From the NCBI RefSeq assembly GCF_009663465.1, contig NZ_QXHU01000001.1:422205-486204 (forward strand): DNA of 64,000 bases, in the 5' to 3' direction. The DNA is from Riemerella anatipestifer (GTDB lineage: Bacteria; Bacteroidota; Bacteroidia; Flavobacteriales; Weeksellaceae). Positions 29,059 to 39,511 of the stretch are shown here, piece by piece (position 1 is the first letter of the stretch; every line of letters begins with the position of its first letter). The notes beneath the pieces were generated by a model, which saw only the letters and a list, made by a program, of their open reading frames with translations, searched no databases and was not told the DNA's origin. The position numbers and the translations under genes were made by a program.

Positions 29059-30702
29059 ATGAAAACAAAACATCCTAAAGGACTGCCTTTTTTATTCTTC
29101 ACCGAAATGTGGGAAAGGTTTGGCTATTATCTCATTTTGGGGATTTTCGTGCTTTATATGATTGATCCTACAGAGACAGGTGGTCTCGCTTTTGATGATA
29201 AAAATGCTGATGATATATTTGGTACTTTTATCGCGTTAACTTATCTCACTCCATTTCTTGGAGGTTTTTTAGCGGATAGATTGTTAGGCTATATTAAGGC
29301 AGTTTACATTGGAGGATTGCTTATGGGGTTGGGTTATATTGGTTTAGGAGTTTTTAAAGATATGCCTATGTTTTGTACCTCATTAGGCCTTATTATTGTA
29401 GGAAATGGTTTTTTTAAACCTAGTATCTCTACATTACTTGGGAATTTGTACTCGGAAGAGCCTTATAAAGCTAATAAAGATGCTGGATACAACATATTCT
29501 ATATGGGAATAAATATAGGGGCTTTTGTTTGTAATATTATTGCCGCATTTATGAGAAATAAATTTGGCTGGGGGGAAGCCTTTATTACCGCAGGAGTAGG
29601 AATGTTTTTAGGACTTATTATTTTCAGTTTAGGAAGAAAGCATATCTTAAATGCTAATATTATTAAACCAGTTCAGGAAGGTGATACTAAGATTAGTGCC
29701 ATATTGATGAAAGTATTTTTACCTGCGATTTTAGTGGGAGTTTTAGGTTGGTTTATTCCAGGTAATATCTTTGGAGCGGATAGTACCGATGCATTTATTT
29801 TTGCGTGTATTCCTGTGATTATCTTCTATGTTTCTCTTTATGTAAAAGCTAATAAGGAGGATAAAGCTCCTATTGGTGCACTGTTAGCGATATTTGCGGT
29901 AAGTCTAATGTTTTGGGCTGTATTTAAACAAAACGGAACTGCACTTACGAGATGGGCAAAATACTACACTGATAGAAGTGTACCTTCTGTTGTAGAAAAA
30001 CCTTTGGCTGACATCTATTTAGTAGATACTAAAGACTACAAAACCCGAGAAGTACCTGTGTATGATGAGCAATATCAGGCAGTAAAAGATGCAAACGGTA
30101 ATCCTCTTAAAGAGCAAGGAAAGGATATCTATTTTAGAAATATAGATGAGGTACAAAAACAAGAATTAGAGGCTAATCCTAATGATAAGGTTTATCTTTA
30201 CAATACAGAACTATTTCAATCTATTAACCCATTTTGGGTAATTTTGCTTACGCCAGTAGTAGTAGGCTTTTTTGTAATGCTTAGAAAAAAAGGAAAAGAA
30301 CCCACAACCCCAGCCAAAATAGTTTTAGGACTATTTATCTCTGCTCTTAGTTGTTTGGTTATGGTGGGTGCAGTATATGCAGGAGATAATGGTTTAGTAA
30401 AAGTTTCTGCTATGTGGCTTGTGGCAGCTTACGGTGTGATTACGGTTGGTGAATTATGTTTATCCCCTATGGGATTATCTTTAGTGTCTAAACTATCACC
30501 TCCTAGAATTACAGCTTTGATGATGGGTGGATTTTTCCTATCCACCGCCATAGGTAATAAACTTTCAGGGGTGTTATCTAGTATGTGGTACAGTTATGAT
30601 AACAAGGCCAACTTCTTTTTAGTAAATTTCGTATTACTCTTGTTGGCAACTCTACTAGGATTATCAATACTGAAAAAACTAAATAAAGTGATGAAAGAGT
30701 AA
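29059..30702 (+). CDS. Proton-dependent oligopeptide transporter (POT/PTR2 family MFS)
   Basis: From ATG 29059 the protein is 547 aa. It has the POT signatures FFTEMWERFGYYLILG near the N terminus and GYNIFYMGINIGAF, plus GNGFFKPSISTLLGNLY. There are about twelve to fourteen membrane helices, with a hydrophilic loop near residues 310-380 rich in Lys and Asp. These carriers import di- and tripeptides with protons and suit a peptide-consuming flavobacterium. Its own promoter and a terminator frame it as a single-gene unit. Confidence 0.93.
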   Translation: MKTKHPKGLPFLFFTEMWERFGYYLILGIFVLYMIDPTETGGLAFDDKNADDIFGTFIALTYLTPFLGGFLADRLLGYIKAVYIGGLLMGLGYIGLGVFKDMPMFCTSLGLIIVGNGFFKPSISTLLGNLYSEEPYKANKDAGYNIFYMGINIGAFVCNIIAAFMRNKFGWGEAFITAGVGMFLGLIIFSLGRKHILNANIIKPVQEGDTKISAILMKVFLPAILVGVLGWFIPGNIFGADSTDAFIFACIPVIIFYVSLYVKANKEDKAPIGALLAIFAVSLMFWAVFKQNGTALTRWAKYYTDRSVPSVVEKPLADIYLVDTKDYKTREVPVYDEQYQAVKDANGNPLKEQGKDIYFRNIDEVQKQELEANPNDKVYLYNTELFQSINPFWVILLTPVVVGFFVMLRKKGKEPTTPAKIVLGLFISALSCLVMVGAVYAGDNGLVKVSAMWLVAAYGVITVGELCLSPMGLSLVSKLSPPRITALMMGGFFLSTAIGNKLSGVLSSMWYSYDNKANFFLVNFVLLLLATLLGLSILKKLNKVMKE

Positions 30703-30716
30703 GAACAAAATTCTAG

Positions 30717-30762
30717 AGCTACCAACTCATTCCCCCCGCGGTAGTGTTGGTAGCTTCAATTT
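30717..30762 (+). terminator. Hairpin after the transporter gene
   Basis: AGCTACCAAC and GTTGGTAGCT form a perfect 10-bp stem around a GC-rich loop, followed by TCAATTTT. It probably ends the transporter transcript. From here to 30930 I see nothing else. Confidence 0.65.
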
Positions 30763-30929
30763 TAATCATCTAATTCGTGATTAAATTACGAATATTTCCT
30801 TACGCTACCCCTGCAATTTTGATATTTCAGTCCACTACCCTATACTGTATTTTCTCCTCAAAAACACCTAAAATGCCTTTATCATATTAGTCGTTAAAAA
30901 GGTTTAGTAGGCATTCGTTTATCTAAAAT

Positions 30930-31768
30930 TCACTTAAACTCGGGATAAGGATATAAAAAACATTAGGAAAGAAAAGTAATAATTTTCGCATTTAAAATTC
31001 TAAAATTCAAATACTTAACAAGATATCACTTATGAATTTGGAGTACCAGATTACGAATATTTTTATAAAAGTTGATGATTTTGTAAAGAATTTGACGAGA
31101 AAATTTCTAAAATAAAGATTCAAACACTTTCAAGTGAGGTAAAAGTAGGAGTAGATCGTCTATAATATCGGATTTTGAAATCATTATCATCATGACTGGT
31201 TTCCACCTTGGGCTCACACTACATTTAAGCATTACTACGAGCAGATTGTCTGTGGTTATTGGAAGGATTTATTCCCCAAAACGCTCTCTTACAATAGATT
31301 TTTGGAATTAAAGCAGTTTTTTCTTTATTCTTAAAAGAAAAGTGACTAGGAAAATGCACTGGCATCAGTTTTGTGGGCTGTACTACTTTGAAGGTTTGTA
31401 GGAACCAACCAATCCATAGCCACAAAGTATTCAAGGGATTAATCGAACGAGGAAAGTCTTCTATGAGTTGGTTTTACGGCTTTAAACTACATTTGATATG
31501 TAATGAAAAGAGAGAGCTTTGTATTTAACCAAGGAAAATGTGGATGACAAAACCCCTAAACACATAAAAAATGACCGAGCAGTTGTTCGGGAAACTGTTT
31601 GCAGATAAGGGATACCTCTCAAAAGCTTTCCTAGAGATGGTGTTTGCAGAATATTCTAGGAAGTTTGGCAACTTACCATTTTTCCCCTAAAAAACTATCA
31701 CTTAACTTATAAAGAGTAAATGACGGTCAATTATTTTTTAAATGTCACTTAACCCGAATTCAGGTTAA
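30930..31768 (+). mobile_element. Decayed IS982-family insertion sequence (ISRa1-like)
   Basis: Plus-strand translation in shifting frames gives IS982 transposase pieces: a start at 31032 (MNLEYQITNIFIKVDDF), then GFHLGAHTTFKHYYEQIV and YWKDLFPKTLSYNRFLELKQ. Further on come MSWFYGFKLHLICNEKREL and MTEQLFGKLFADKGYLSKAF. Many stops and frameshifts interrupt it, so it is inactive. Possible terminal inverted repeats are the TTAAACTCGGGATAAG region near 30935-30950 and the CTTAACCCGAATTCAG region near 31748-31763. IS982 elements of this type are well known in Riemerella. Confidence 0.8.
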
Positions 31769-31917
31769 ATTAAAAATTAATTTGCACTAAATATACAACA
31801 TATTGAATAATAATTTTCAAAATTATTACAATAAACTATAACCTCTTCTATATAACTTATTCTGTATAGAGTTGTTATTTCTAAAAAAGCAGCATCGAAG
31901 TCTTACCATATAAGGTA

Positions 31918-31949
31918 TTGCACCAATCACCTTTAAAAGAGTATATTTG
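31918..31949 (+). promoter_or_regulatory. Promoter of the 192-aa secreted protein gene
   Basis: TTG at 31918, a 21-base spacer and TATATTTG at 31942 fit the Bacteroidota consensus. The ATG at 31965 is 15 bases downstream, which favours that start over the TTG at 31947 within the box. Confidence 0.65.
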
Positions 31950-31964
31950 CATTGTAAAATACGT

Positions 31965-32540
31965 ATGAAAAAATTTTTAATTTTAACAGGTATATCCGTT
32001 TTTCTAATTTGCACCATAAGATGTTCTGCATGGGGTGATAATCTTGGCTACCTTAATAAAAATATCAAAATAAAAAAGGTAAAAAAGGTGATATACTTTA
32101 ATCCAGTAATCATTCCAGAAATACCAGAAATATACACTCCTACATATAACGCATTCTACAGTGCTGCAAGCGATTTTTTGAAAGATAGAAATGGTGGGAA
32201 AATTTTAAGAGTAGATTGCATCATGTCTTATGAAAACATTGATACCGAATACATTAGAGAAATTTGTCTAAACAATAATGCCGAAGTTGCACTAATCCCA
32301 AAGGTAAAATATTTTAAGGTGGGTTTTGGACGTTATATTTTTTCTAATCAGGTACTTGTAAGTGCTAAACTTTATGATGCCGACGGAAATTTCATTATAG
32401 AAACCTCCTACGACACCTATAAAGGTAATGCTAGACTTCTCGGAAATGCAGAAAACTCTGTAAAAATAGGCACCGTAGGTATGCTAAGAAAAATGAATAA
32501 AGAAATTAGACGCTACAAACTCAATTCTGAATCGTTATAA
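31965..32540 (+). CDS. Exported or lipid-anchored protein, unknown function
   Basis: From ATG 31965 the protein has a signal-like start (MKKFLILTGISVFLICTIRC) with a cysteine that might be lipidated, although the lipobox is weak. The remainder is about 170 residues with mixed strands and helices, including LKDRNGGKILRVDCIMSYEN and AEVALIPKVKYFKVGFG. A conserved-looking segment YDADGNFIIETSYDTYKG resembles DUF4136-type envelope proteins, but I am not sure. It follows the IS982 relic and has its own promoter. Confidence 0.6.
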   Translation: MKKFLILTGISVFLICTIRCSAWGDNLGYLNKNIKIKKVKKVIYFNPVIIPEIPEIYTPTYNAFYSAASDFLKDRNGGKILRVDCIMSYENIDTEYIREICLNNNAEVALIPKVKYFKVGFGRYIFSNQVLVSAKLYDADGNFIIETSYDTYKGNARLLGNAENSVKIGTVGMLRKMNKEIRRYKLNSESL

Positions 32541-32683
32541 AACCTTCAATCTAATTTCAACCATCATTTAAAGGAGTCTATCTAAAATTTAAAACAGATT
32601 CTTGAAATTTTATTCTAAATCAAATTTAATATATCATAAGAGTATTCCTCTAAAAGAACGATTACACAACGACATATTGAAAA

Positions 32684-33133
32684 TTATAATATAGTTACAA
32701 CCTCACTACAAAGCCATTCCAAAAGCTCTACATCTTCCTTTGTAAAGGGATTTATTGTATGCGAATCTATATCTATTTGACCTATATTCTCTCCATTTTT
32801 TATGATGGGAACTACCAATTCTGCTTTAGTATCTATGGAACACGACAAATAATTATCTTCAGCCATAACATCTGGTACCTCAAAAGTTTGGTTAGAAACA
32901 GCCACTTGCCCACAAATTCCCCTACCGAAAGGAATAACCGTATGATCCGTAGGAGCTCCTACATAAGGTCCTAATATGAGTTCTTCTTTATTTCCATTTT
33001 TAAAATAAAATCCCGTCCAATTAAAATAGCTTTTTTCTTGGTCTAAAATTTCACAGATTATTTTGAGTTTTTCATCCTTATGAAGATGACTATCAGAAAT
33101 AACTTTTGATAACTTTATTTTTAAATTTTCCAC
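32684..33133 (-). CDS. GAF-domain free methionine-(R)-sulfoxide reductase
   Basis: The 149-aa protein is a single GAF domain. It contains SYFNWTGFYFKNG, LILGPYVGAPTDHTVIPFGRGICGQV and AELVVPIIKNGENIGQIDID, the fRMsr pattern. Cysteines at GRGICG and YLSCSID match two of the three cysteines known from E. coli fRMsr; the earlier one (near TDHTVIPFG) is not conserved here. The enzyme reduces free methionine R-sulfoxide. The gaps on either side (32541-32683 and 33134-33308) show no features. Confidence 0.85.
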   Translation of the reverse strand: MENLKIKLSKVISDSHLHKDEKLKIICEILDQEKSYFNWTGFYFKNGNKEELILGPYVGAPTDHTVIPFGRGICGQVAVSNQTFEVPDVMAEDNYLSCSIDTKAELVVPIIKNGENIGQIDIDSHTINPFTKEDVELLEWLCSEVVTIL

Positions 33134-33308
33134 ACCTAGTTTAAATTATATATTCTCTATTATTTTCTTTGTTATGGTAGTTTACTACCTCCTTATTTTT
33201 CATTTTTAATAGTTTGAAAACTTTAAATACATCTAACATTCAGCGCCTTACAATAAAACCCACAAGCCTGATATATAACCCGCAGAAAATGCCTAAAAGC
33301 GTGGTTTG

Positions 33309-33380
33309 TAGCCCTATGAGGAATCGAACCTCAACCTAAAGAACCGGAATCTTTAATTCTATCCATTAAACTATAGGGCC
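33309..33380 (-). tRNA. tRNA-Arg(CCG)
   Basis: The minus strand folds as a 72-nt cloverleaf. The acceptor stem pairs GGCCCTA with TAGGGCT, the anticodon loop is TTCCGGT with anticodon CCG, and the T arm is TGAGG-TTCGATT-CCTCA. The discriminator base is A and CCA is not encoded. It reads CGG arginine codons. The barrel protein gene ends 11 bases upstream. Confidence 0.92.
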
Positions 33381-33391
33381 CCTTATTTTAT

Positions 33392-35167
33392 TTAAAACTT
33401 AATTTTAAGTCCACCCATAATTTGCGTACCTAAAACTTTATAGCCATAATAATTTTGGTAATTAGCTCCTAAAAGATTATTACCGAGTGCAAAAATACTG
33501 AAATTCTTGTTAATCTGATATTCCGCTGAAATATTAAGGTCTGCATAACCACCTACTTTTTGATTATCAATCTCTTCTGCTGCGTATATAGGAGTAGAAA
33601 TTAGGATACCTGAAGGATTGATAGAAAAACGATTAGCCGTTCTATCACTTACAAAAAAGCCTCTAAATCCTAACAATAATTTATCTTTAAGTGTTTGATA
33701 TTTTGCTCCTATTGATGCTTGTAACAAAGGTCTATAATAAACATTGGCATTGTTTTCTAAATTATATTTTTGGAACTGAATATTTCCATCTAAAACTAGG
33801 GACGCTAAAGGTTTATACTCTACCTCGCCTTTAATTTGGCTAAGAGTACCATTGTGATAAGTAGTAGAAAAAGTATTAGCATAATCATATCCTAATCTTG
33901 AGTTGTCGTCCATTAGGTTAGAAAACAAATAGTTACCTCTAAAGAACATCATATTATCCAATTTACCGTAACTAGCTTTAACATCGTACTTAATTTGTTC
34001 AGAAATTATTCCTTTAACACCAAAATAAAACTGATATTTAGTATGTGTAGGTTTTAATTCTAAATCAGATACCAAAAACGGATTCTGTTCCAATAATTCC
34101 GAATAAGTATTGAATTGAAGCCCACTCTCTACCCCACCATATAAATTAACTTCTGGAGTTGTCGCTACGAATAGTTCCGCTTGAGGGAACCAATAGAAAC
34201 GGTTAGACTTTTGTTGAACTTCGTTCAGCTCTGTTAAACTAGAACTTAATAGATTAAATCCAGAACCAATTTTTAAGTAAGATTGCCCTTTTTTAAAAGT
34301 GATTTTGGGCGATAATCCACCACCAAAATAACGAGAATTATGTTGATTTAAAATATTAAACTGAGTGTTTACCATATCCATTTTTACACCCAAATCCAAA
34401 TTAACATCTAAATCTTGACCTAATTTTAAATGATGTTTAGACAGATTTACAAGAGCGTCTATCTGGCTTTCATTAGCTTTAAATCTATCTCTAATAGCTG
34501 AAGTTTTTACAGTGATATCATTAAGAATTTCGTTGGAGTAAAAATCATAATTTCCACTTATCTGAAAACGACTGTATTTTTGTCCCAAATCAGTATCAGC
34601 ACTAGGCACCAAGGCATAGATGCCATAATAATTATAATCATTAAGACCTACAGAAGTAGTAAGATTAGCCTTGCCTTTTTCTCCAAAATGATTAAGAAAT
34701 CCTGAAATTTCCGCTTGTTTCTGTGAGGAATTCCAAGTGTATTGCTTCTTTAAACCTTCATTAGATAGATAATGCACATTTGCACCTACCTCTAAATTAT
34801 CTTGCATTTTACCAGAAACATTAGCATCGGCTAAAAATTGATTGTAATTACCATAACCTATTCTAAAGTAGTTTCTTAGATAATTTCTATTGAATTCTGG
34901 CGAAATATCTTCACCTTGTATTGCCGAAGTTTTGAAATCCGACAATACAGGTACATTCACCACTTCGTAATTTATAGGCTCTTGCTGTTTTTCTTCAGGT
35001 GGATAATTTTTTTCTATAGCTACAGAAGTTTTCTTTTTTTCTATACGTTTAACTTCGGGCTCTCTTTTGCGGTCTAGGATAAGTTTTTCCTCTTTAATCT
35101 GAGCTAACGAGATACCTCCCCAACCTAACAATATTAGTGCTATTATTTTATGTTTATTCATTTTCAA
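33392..35167 (-). CDS. Outer-membrane beta-barrel protein, TonB-receptor-like without plug
   Basis: The 591-aa precursor has a signal peptide (LILLGWGGISLAQ; start at codon 1 or 3) and then a Lys/Glu-rich periplasmic stretch of about 70 residues. From about residue 95 it is a long barrel with recurrent strands such as YFRIGYGNYNQFLADANV, ending IMGGLKIKF. There is no recognisable TonB plug domain. It is 24 bases after a 986-aa TPR gene and likely cotranscribed, so the pair may form an envelope transport or anchoring unit. Annotation as a TonB-dependent receptor would be generous. Confidence 0.75.
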   Translation of the reverse strand: MKMNKHKIIALILLGWGGISLAQIKEEKLILDRKREPEVKRIEKKKTSVAIEKNYPPEEKQQEPINYEVVNVPVLSDFKTSAIQGEDISPEFNRNYLRNYFRIGYGNYNQFLADANVSGKMQDNLEVGANVHYLSNEGLKKQYTWNSSQKQAEISGFLNHFGEKGKANLTTSVGLNDYNYYGIYALVPSADTDLGQKYSRFQISGNYDFYSNEILNDITVKTSAIRDRFKANESQIDALVNLSKHHLKLGQDLDVNLDLGVKMDMVNTQFNILNQHNSRYFGGGLSPKITFKKGQSYLKIGSGFNLLSSSLTELNEVQQKSNRFYWFPQAELFVATTPEVNLYGGVESGLQFNTYSELLEQNPFLVSDLELKPTHTKYQFYFGVKGIISEQIKYDVKASYGKLDNMMFFRGNYLFSNLMDDNSRLGYDYANTFSTTYHNGTLSQIKGEVEYKPLASLVLDGNIQFQKYNLENNANVYYRPLLQASIGAKYQTLKDKLLLGFRGFFVSDRTANRFSINPSGILISTPIYAAEEIDNQKVGGYADLNISAEYQINKNFSIFALGNNLLGANYQNYYGYKVLGTQIMGGLKIKF

Positions 35168-35191
35168 TTCTAATTTTTTAATCGCTAAAAA

Positions 35192-38152
35192 TTATTTAAT
35201 CATTTTTTTGACTTCCTTAGCTTCTGCCACTACATCAGGGAAGTCTTGATAGTTAGCTATCACTTGGTCACAGGTATAACTCGCTTGATATTTGTCCTTT
35301 AACGCCAAATAGTTTCTAGCCATCAATATCAAAGATTTAGCTCCCCAATATTCCTCCGAAGCGTAATTATTAGCGAGTTTAAAGATACTTTCGTTACTAT
35401 TTTTAAAGGCTTTAGCTTTATTTTGATAATAAGCCTTAGCATAAAGGGCTTCCGCCGCTACGCTAGGATTAGATGATTTTTCTAAATCTGTATAAGATTT
35501 TTGAGCCTCTTTGTCTTTCCCTTGGTTCATAAGACTTCTAGCTTTAATGACTTTAGCCTCTTCTAACACTGCAGGTGAGTTTTTGGTATTACTTAAAATT
35601 AAACCTGCATAAGTTTCTGCTTTAGCAAAGTCTTTTTTATCAGCATAGTATTTCATCAACTCTTGTTGAGCGAAGGATTTTATTTTTGGATTATTAGAAT
35701 CTACTAACTTGGCTAAATGTCCTGCGGCTTCTTCTCCTTTATTTTTAGATAAAAGAATTTGAGCAGAACGAAGTCTTGCTTCCTCCTGATAATCATTAGG
35801 GTAAGCTGTTACAAAATTGAATAATTTAAGTGCTTTAGCATCATCTCCATTTTGATAATAAGATTCTCCCAGTTCGTATTGAGCTTGGAAGGCTGTATTG
35901 CTAGAAACATTTTGTGCTAAATATTTCTCATAGTAAGGGATTGCTTTTTCGTACTGCTTTTTGACGTAAAGCTGTCTTGCGGTAGATAGGTTAATTTCGT
36001 CTATTTCAGATTTGTCTAGACTAACTCCTAAATTCTTAGCAAAATCTTGATAACCTGCCGTATCTCCCGTTTTTAAATAAAGAGAACGAGCCACCACTAA
36101 CACCTTATCTGCATAAACGGTATTTTGGTATTTTTTAGCTAACGCTTTTATTCCAGAAAACGCTTTGGCTTCTTGGTTTTGTTCGATATCATTTTGTACC
36201 ATATAAATTTCTGCATTGGCTACCAAATGAGTATCTGTACTGGTTTTAACCACTTTATCAAAGTATTCACTAGAAAGAGCAAACTCATCATTAGCAGCAT
36301 AGGCAGTGCCTATTTCGTACAAAGTCTCATCTTTATACTCCGAATTGGGATACTGAGCAACTAGCTTTTTCATTTCTAAAATTTTAGCTTCAGTATCACC
36401 TTTAAAGCCTAATGCCATTGCCTTTTGGAACAGCGTATATTCATCGGTAGTTTCGGCATTATTATAAATGGCGATAGCATCGTTTAGTTCGTTATCAGCA
36501 TAGTGTGTGTCGGCTAGTCTTAGCTCGGCATCGGCTTTGAATTCTGCTTTAGGATTTTTAAGGTAAAGTTTAAAACACTCCTTAGCTTTACCGAAATTTT
36601 TATCCTTAAAGTAAGCGTATCCTAAATCATAGCTGATTTGCGAGCGTTCATCAAAGCTACCTTCTGTCTTTTGTAGTTTTTCAAAATAACTAATAGCCGA
36701 AGGGTAATCTTCTAACTGATAATAAGTCTGAGCCAACCAATATTGAGCCTTTAGATAAAACTCTTGGTTATGATTAAACTTTAAACTCTTTTTAAAATAT
36801 AGTTCGGCTTCTTTGTAATTCCCTTTATTAAATTCTTCCGTTCCTAGTAGATAGGCTACTTCTTGTTCTATTTTATCTGTTTCGGTAGTTTTGGTATTGA
36901 GCTGATTTAAAACATTTAAAGTCTCTTTGTAATTACCCGAATAAAGATAAGATTTCACCAACAAAGTTTGCATTTCTGGAGAACTCTCTTTGTAATTTTG
37001 GATATAAGATTGTATCACCGAAGACGAAGATTCATAAGGGTTTCCTATATCATAACTTAATTTAGCATATTGTAGATGAGCCAACTTTTTAACTTTAGCA
37101 TCATAGGACATCTGATAAGCAGAACGGAAGGCAGACAGAGCTTCTTGCTTTTTATTGGTTTCTAAATAAGCATTTCCTAGTTGATAATAGGCATTTTGAG
37201 ATAACGCAGACTGACTATTAACCAACTGATTATAATAAGACACTGCCTCGTCATACAAACCCATTTGTGCTGCTACAAACCCCATTTCGTATAAATCGGA
37301 CTCGCTAGGAGCTTCTTTAGAATCCAAAAATATTTTTAGGTGAGGGTATGCAGCTCTGTATTCTCCTTTCATAAAATAGCTTTCTCCTATTATTTTATGA
37401 ACTTCAGATTTGTAAGAACTACTTAAATTTTCTTTTAAAAGCGTTTCTCCTTCAGCTATTGCTAAATCATAGTTTTTATCATTAAAATACATCTGAACAA
37501 AATAAGGCTTTACTATTTTGCTGTATTTTTCCTTGTCTTTAATCTCGTTAAAGTATTCAAAAGCCTTTCCTATTTGCCCTTCTGTGTAGTACAGATGCCC
37601 CAGCATATAGGCGATGTCTCCTTTTTCTGAATCTTCAGAAGAAGTGTAAGCGTTCTCCAAATCCTTAATAGCGGCTTTTGAATCGCCAGACATAAACTTA
37701 GCATACCCCAGCTTTAAAGAATGTTGGATCTGTTCCGAAGATGATAAATGATTAACATTTAATTTATTAAGTATTTCTAATGCTTTTGGAAAGTTTTTTT
37801 TTATTAAATAGAAATCGGCTAAAGGAGCTTGTCCCTCTGCAAAATGTTCTGTATTAGGGTGGTTTGCAATAAAGGTATCCAACCCTTTTTCCGCATAAGA
37901 ATTTTGTAAAATAACATCAATCAAATGAGTGTAAAACCCAGCTACTTCTTTTTGAGATTGGGTTAAAGACTGATTATAAAGATATTGCTGAGTATACTGA
38001 TATTGAGAAGCTGCAAAAACTTTAGTTGTGTAGAGTTGGCTCGCTAAGTCAGAAGAAAAAGCATTTTTTTGACTAAAAATAGCCGACTGTTGTCCTTCCG
38101 AAAGTCCAAAAAAAAGTACCGCCGTAGCTATCCATATTTTATTTTTATTCAT
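35192..38152 (-). CDS. Large periplasmic tetratricopeptide-repeat protein
   Basis: The 986-aa protein has a signal peptide (IWIATAVLFFGLSEGQQ) and is built almost entirely of TPR-like helix pairs. Typical repeats are GDIAYMLGHLYYTEGQIGKA, AYYQLGNAYLETNKKQEALS and YDLGYAYFKDKNFGKAKECF. Such proteins act as scaffolds. It immediately precedes the barrel gene, so I infer an envelope-associated complex of the two proteins. Homologues exist in most Flavobacteriia as TPR proteins of unknown precise role. Confidence 0.88.
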   Translation of the reverse strand: MNKNKIWIATAVLFFGLSEGQQSAIFSQKNAFSSDLASQLYTTKVFAASQYQYTQQYLYNQSLTQSQKEVAGFYTHLIDVILQNSYAEKGLDTFIANHPNTEHFAEGQAPLADFYLIKKNFPKALEILNKLNVNHLSSSEQIQHSLKLGYAKFMSGDSKAAIKDLENAYTSSEDSEKGDIAYMLGHLYYTEGQIGKAFEYFNEIKDKEKYSKIVKPYFVQMYFNDKNYDLAIAEGETLLKENLSSSYKSEVHKIIGESYFMKGEYRAAYPHLKIFLDSKEAPSESDLYEMGFVAAQMGLYDEAVSYYNQLVNSQSALSQNAYYQLGNAYLETNKKQEALSAFRSAYQMSYDAKVKKLAHLQYAKLSYDIGNPYESSSSVIQSYIQNYKESSPEMQTLLVKSYLYSGNYKETLNVLNQLNTKTTETDKIEQEVAYLLGTEEFNKGNYKEAELYFKKSLKFNHNQEFYLKAQYWLAQTYYQLEDYPSAISYFEKLQKTEGSFDERSQISYDLGYAYFKDKNFGKAKECFKLYLKNPKAEFKADAELRLADTHYADNELNDAIAIYNNAETTDEYTLFQKAMALGFKGDTEAKILEMKKLVAQYPNSEYKDETLYEIGTAYAANDEFALSSEYFDKVVKTSTDTHLVANAEIYMVQNDIEQNQEAKAFSGIKALAKKYQNTVYADKVLVVARSLYLKTGDTAGYQDFAKNLGVSLDKSEIDEINLSTARQLYVKKQYEKAIPYYEKYLAQNVSSNTAFQAQYELGESYYQNGDDAKALKLFNFVTAYPNDYQEEARLRSAQILLSKNKGEEAAGHLAKLVDSNNPKIKSFAQQELMKYYADKKDFAKAETYAGLILSNTKNSPAVLEEAKVIKARSLMNQGKDKEAQKSYTDLEKSSNPSVAAEALYAKAYYQNKAKAFKNSNESIFKLANNYASEEYWGAKSLILMARNYLALKDKYQASYTCDQVIANYQDFPDVVAEAKEVKKMIK

Positions 38153-38374
38153 CTTGATTTTAAAATGAGGTTTTTAGTATTTATTTAAAGGAACGAAAAT
38201 AAGCAAAACTTATTATTTAAACAACTTGCAAAGTCAGAGAAAGCCTATGTTTAGTAGAATTAAGAGTCTGTTTAATAATTAAGTTTTAATAATTTGCAGA
38301 ATAAAAAAAACTGACTATCATATATTTACATATTTTCTTCTGTAATTTTATAGCAACCAACAAATTAAGTTACA

Positions 38375-38553
38375 ATGAAAAACTATCCAACAAACATTAC
38401 TGTTAATCTGTGGCGATTTATAAAAATACTTTGAATTTCAGAAAATATGATTTAAGAACCATCTAGAATGCTATTATGTACAGGCTGCCAATGGCGGATA
38501 CTCCCAATGATTTCCCTAAGTGAGAACTCGTTTATTACTACTACAGCAAATGG
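38375..38553 (+). pseudogene. Relic of an IS5-type transposase N terminus
   Basis: Plus-strand pieces read MKNYPTNITVNLWRFIKIL, then KYDLRTI and NAIMY, then GCQWRILP and DFPK, ELVYYYYSKW, separated by stops and frameshifts. Together they match the DUF4096-like N terminus of IS5-family transposases (pattern W-x-I, YDLRTIWNAI, GCQWRMLP-DFPKW). Only this N-terminal part remains. Confidence 0.7.
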
Positions 38554-38675
38554 TTAGTATTAAGTTTGTGAGTATTTTTAAATCTATACGTTCCGTTTTG
38601 AACTTATAAATTTTTTTAGCCTTAACCTCTTCTACCGATTTTAAATTTTTCTTATTGTATTGTTTTTCTACTGGA

Positions 38676-38833
38676 TTTTGGTTTATCATACAGGAAATAA
38701 TCCAAATACTCGTAATCTCTATCGTGCTTAATCTTACCATTAGACAACTTTATATAACCTTTATAATACTCTCTATATAGACTGTTTTTTTAGATATTCT
38801 TCGTCGTAAGGTTTTTGTTCGTCGTTTACCATT
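38676..38833 (-). pseudogene. Degenerate small gene of unknown type
   Basis: Minus-strand translation from ATG 38833 gives MVNDEQKPYDEEYLKKQS and then breaks; another frame continues with YYKGYIKLSNGKIKHDRDYE and YLDYFLYDKPKSSRKTIQ. The charged, protein-like composition across two frames suggests a frameshifted short gene. I do not recognise it. From here to 39170 I see only AT-rich sequence. Confidence 0.3.
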
Positions 38834-39171
38834 GTTTACACAAAAATAAAATGTAAATAAACGGTAAAAAATGTAAAAATAAGAGAAAATAAAACAAACT
38901 AAATTTTATATTTTTATTTGTAAGTTGCTTACCTTATTGCTTTTGTTTATTTTTTAATTTCCTTTATTTTCCAATACAGAAAATATAACACTTCGCTTTT
39001 TCGGTATGTTAAAGATATGTCGTCTCCCATTCTGTAATCTAAAATGTAAAAGTATCACATTTATTGTTTAGGTTTCAAATCATAAAACTACTCTAAATAT
39101 CAATCTAAAAAAGCTCTATTCCCATCTAAAACTTAAATATTCTATCCATAATTTCTTTTGCTTACAATACT

Positions 39172-39396
39172 TTATGAAATCCCTCTCAATATTCTTTCTA
39201 CTTTCAATTTCCTGATCTTCTCTGCTTGTGCTATTGCTTGTTTGTGAGCTTCTTCTTCTGACAAAGAATTCTGTTGCTTTTTCATATTTTTCACCTGCTC
39301 TTTTGCTTCCAGTCTGTTTTGCACCCAATCTTTCCCCATCACCTTTACCTTGTGCTCTAATATCTTTTTCTGTGTAGATATATCTGATTTTTCCAT
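39172..39396 (-). CDS. Small helical protein in the integrated element
   Basis: This 74-aa frame (MEKSDISTQKKILEHKVKVM, then SLSEEEAHKQAIAQAEKIRK) reads like a short amphipathic helical protein. It is preferred over the overlapping 104-aa frame at 39116-39430, which has a Ser/Arg-rich, frameshift-like composition. No domain is recognised. It lies 115 bases downstream of the YobI-like gene. Confidence 0.4.
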   Translation of the reverse strand: MEKSDISTQKKILEHKVKVMGKDWVQNRLEAKEQVKNMKKQQNSLSEEEAHKQAIAQAEKIRKLKVERILRGIS

Positions 39397-39511
39397 TTTT
39401 ATACTCTTTTCTTAATTTTTTCTTAACCAACTTAATTATTTTTCTCTATTTATTTCCCTATGCTTATTTTCCGATAAAAGTAGTATCCCAATCATTAGCT
39501 CAGTGTTGATA

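Noticed and set aside
38516..38740. 74-codon minus-strand frame
   Set aside because: A different frame over the same stretch reads more like protein with the upstream part; probably a by-product of a degenerate gene.
39116..39430. 104-codon frame overlapping the 74-aa gene
   Set aside because: Ser/Arg-rich composition of a shifted frame; the 74-codon frame is more protein-like.
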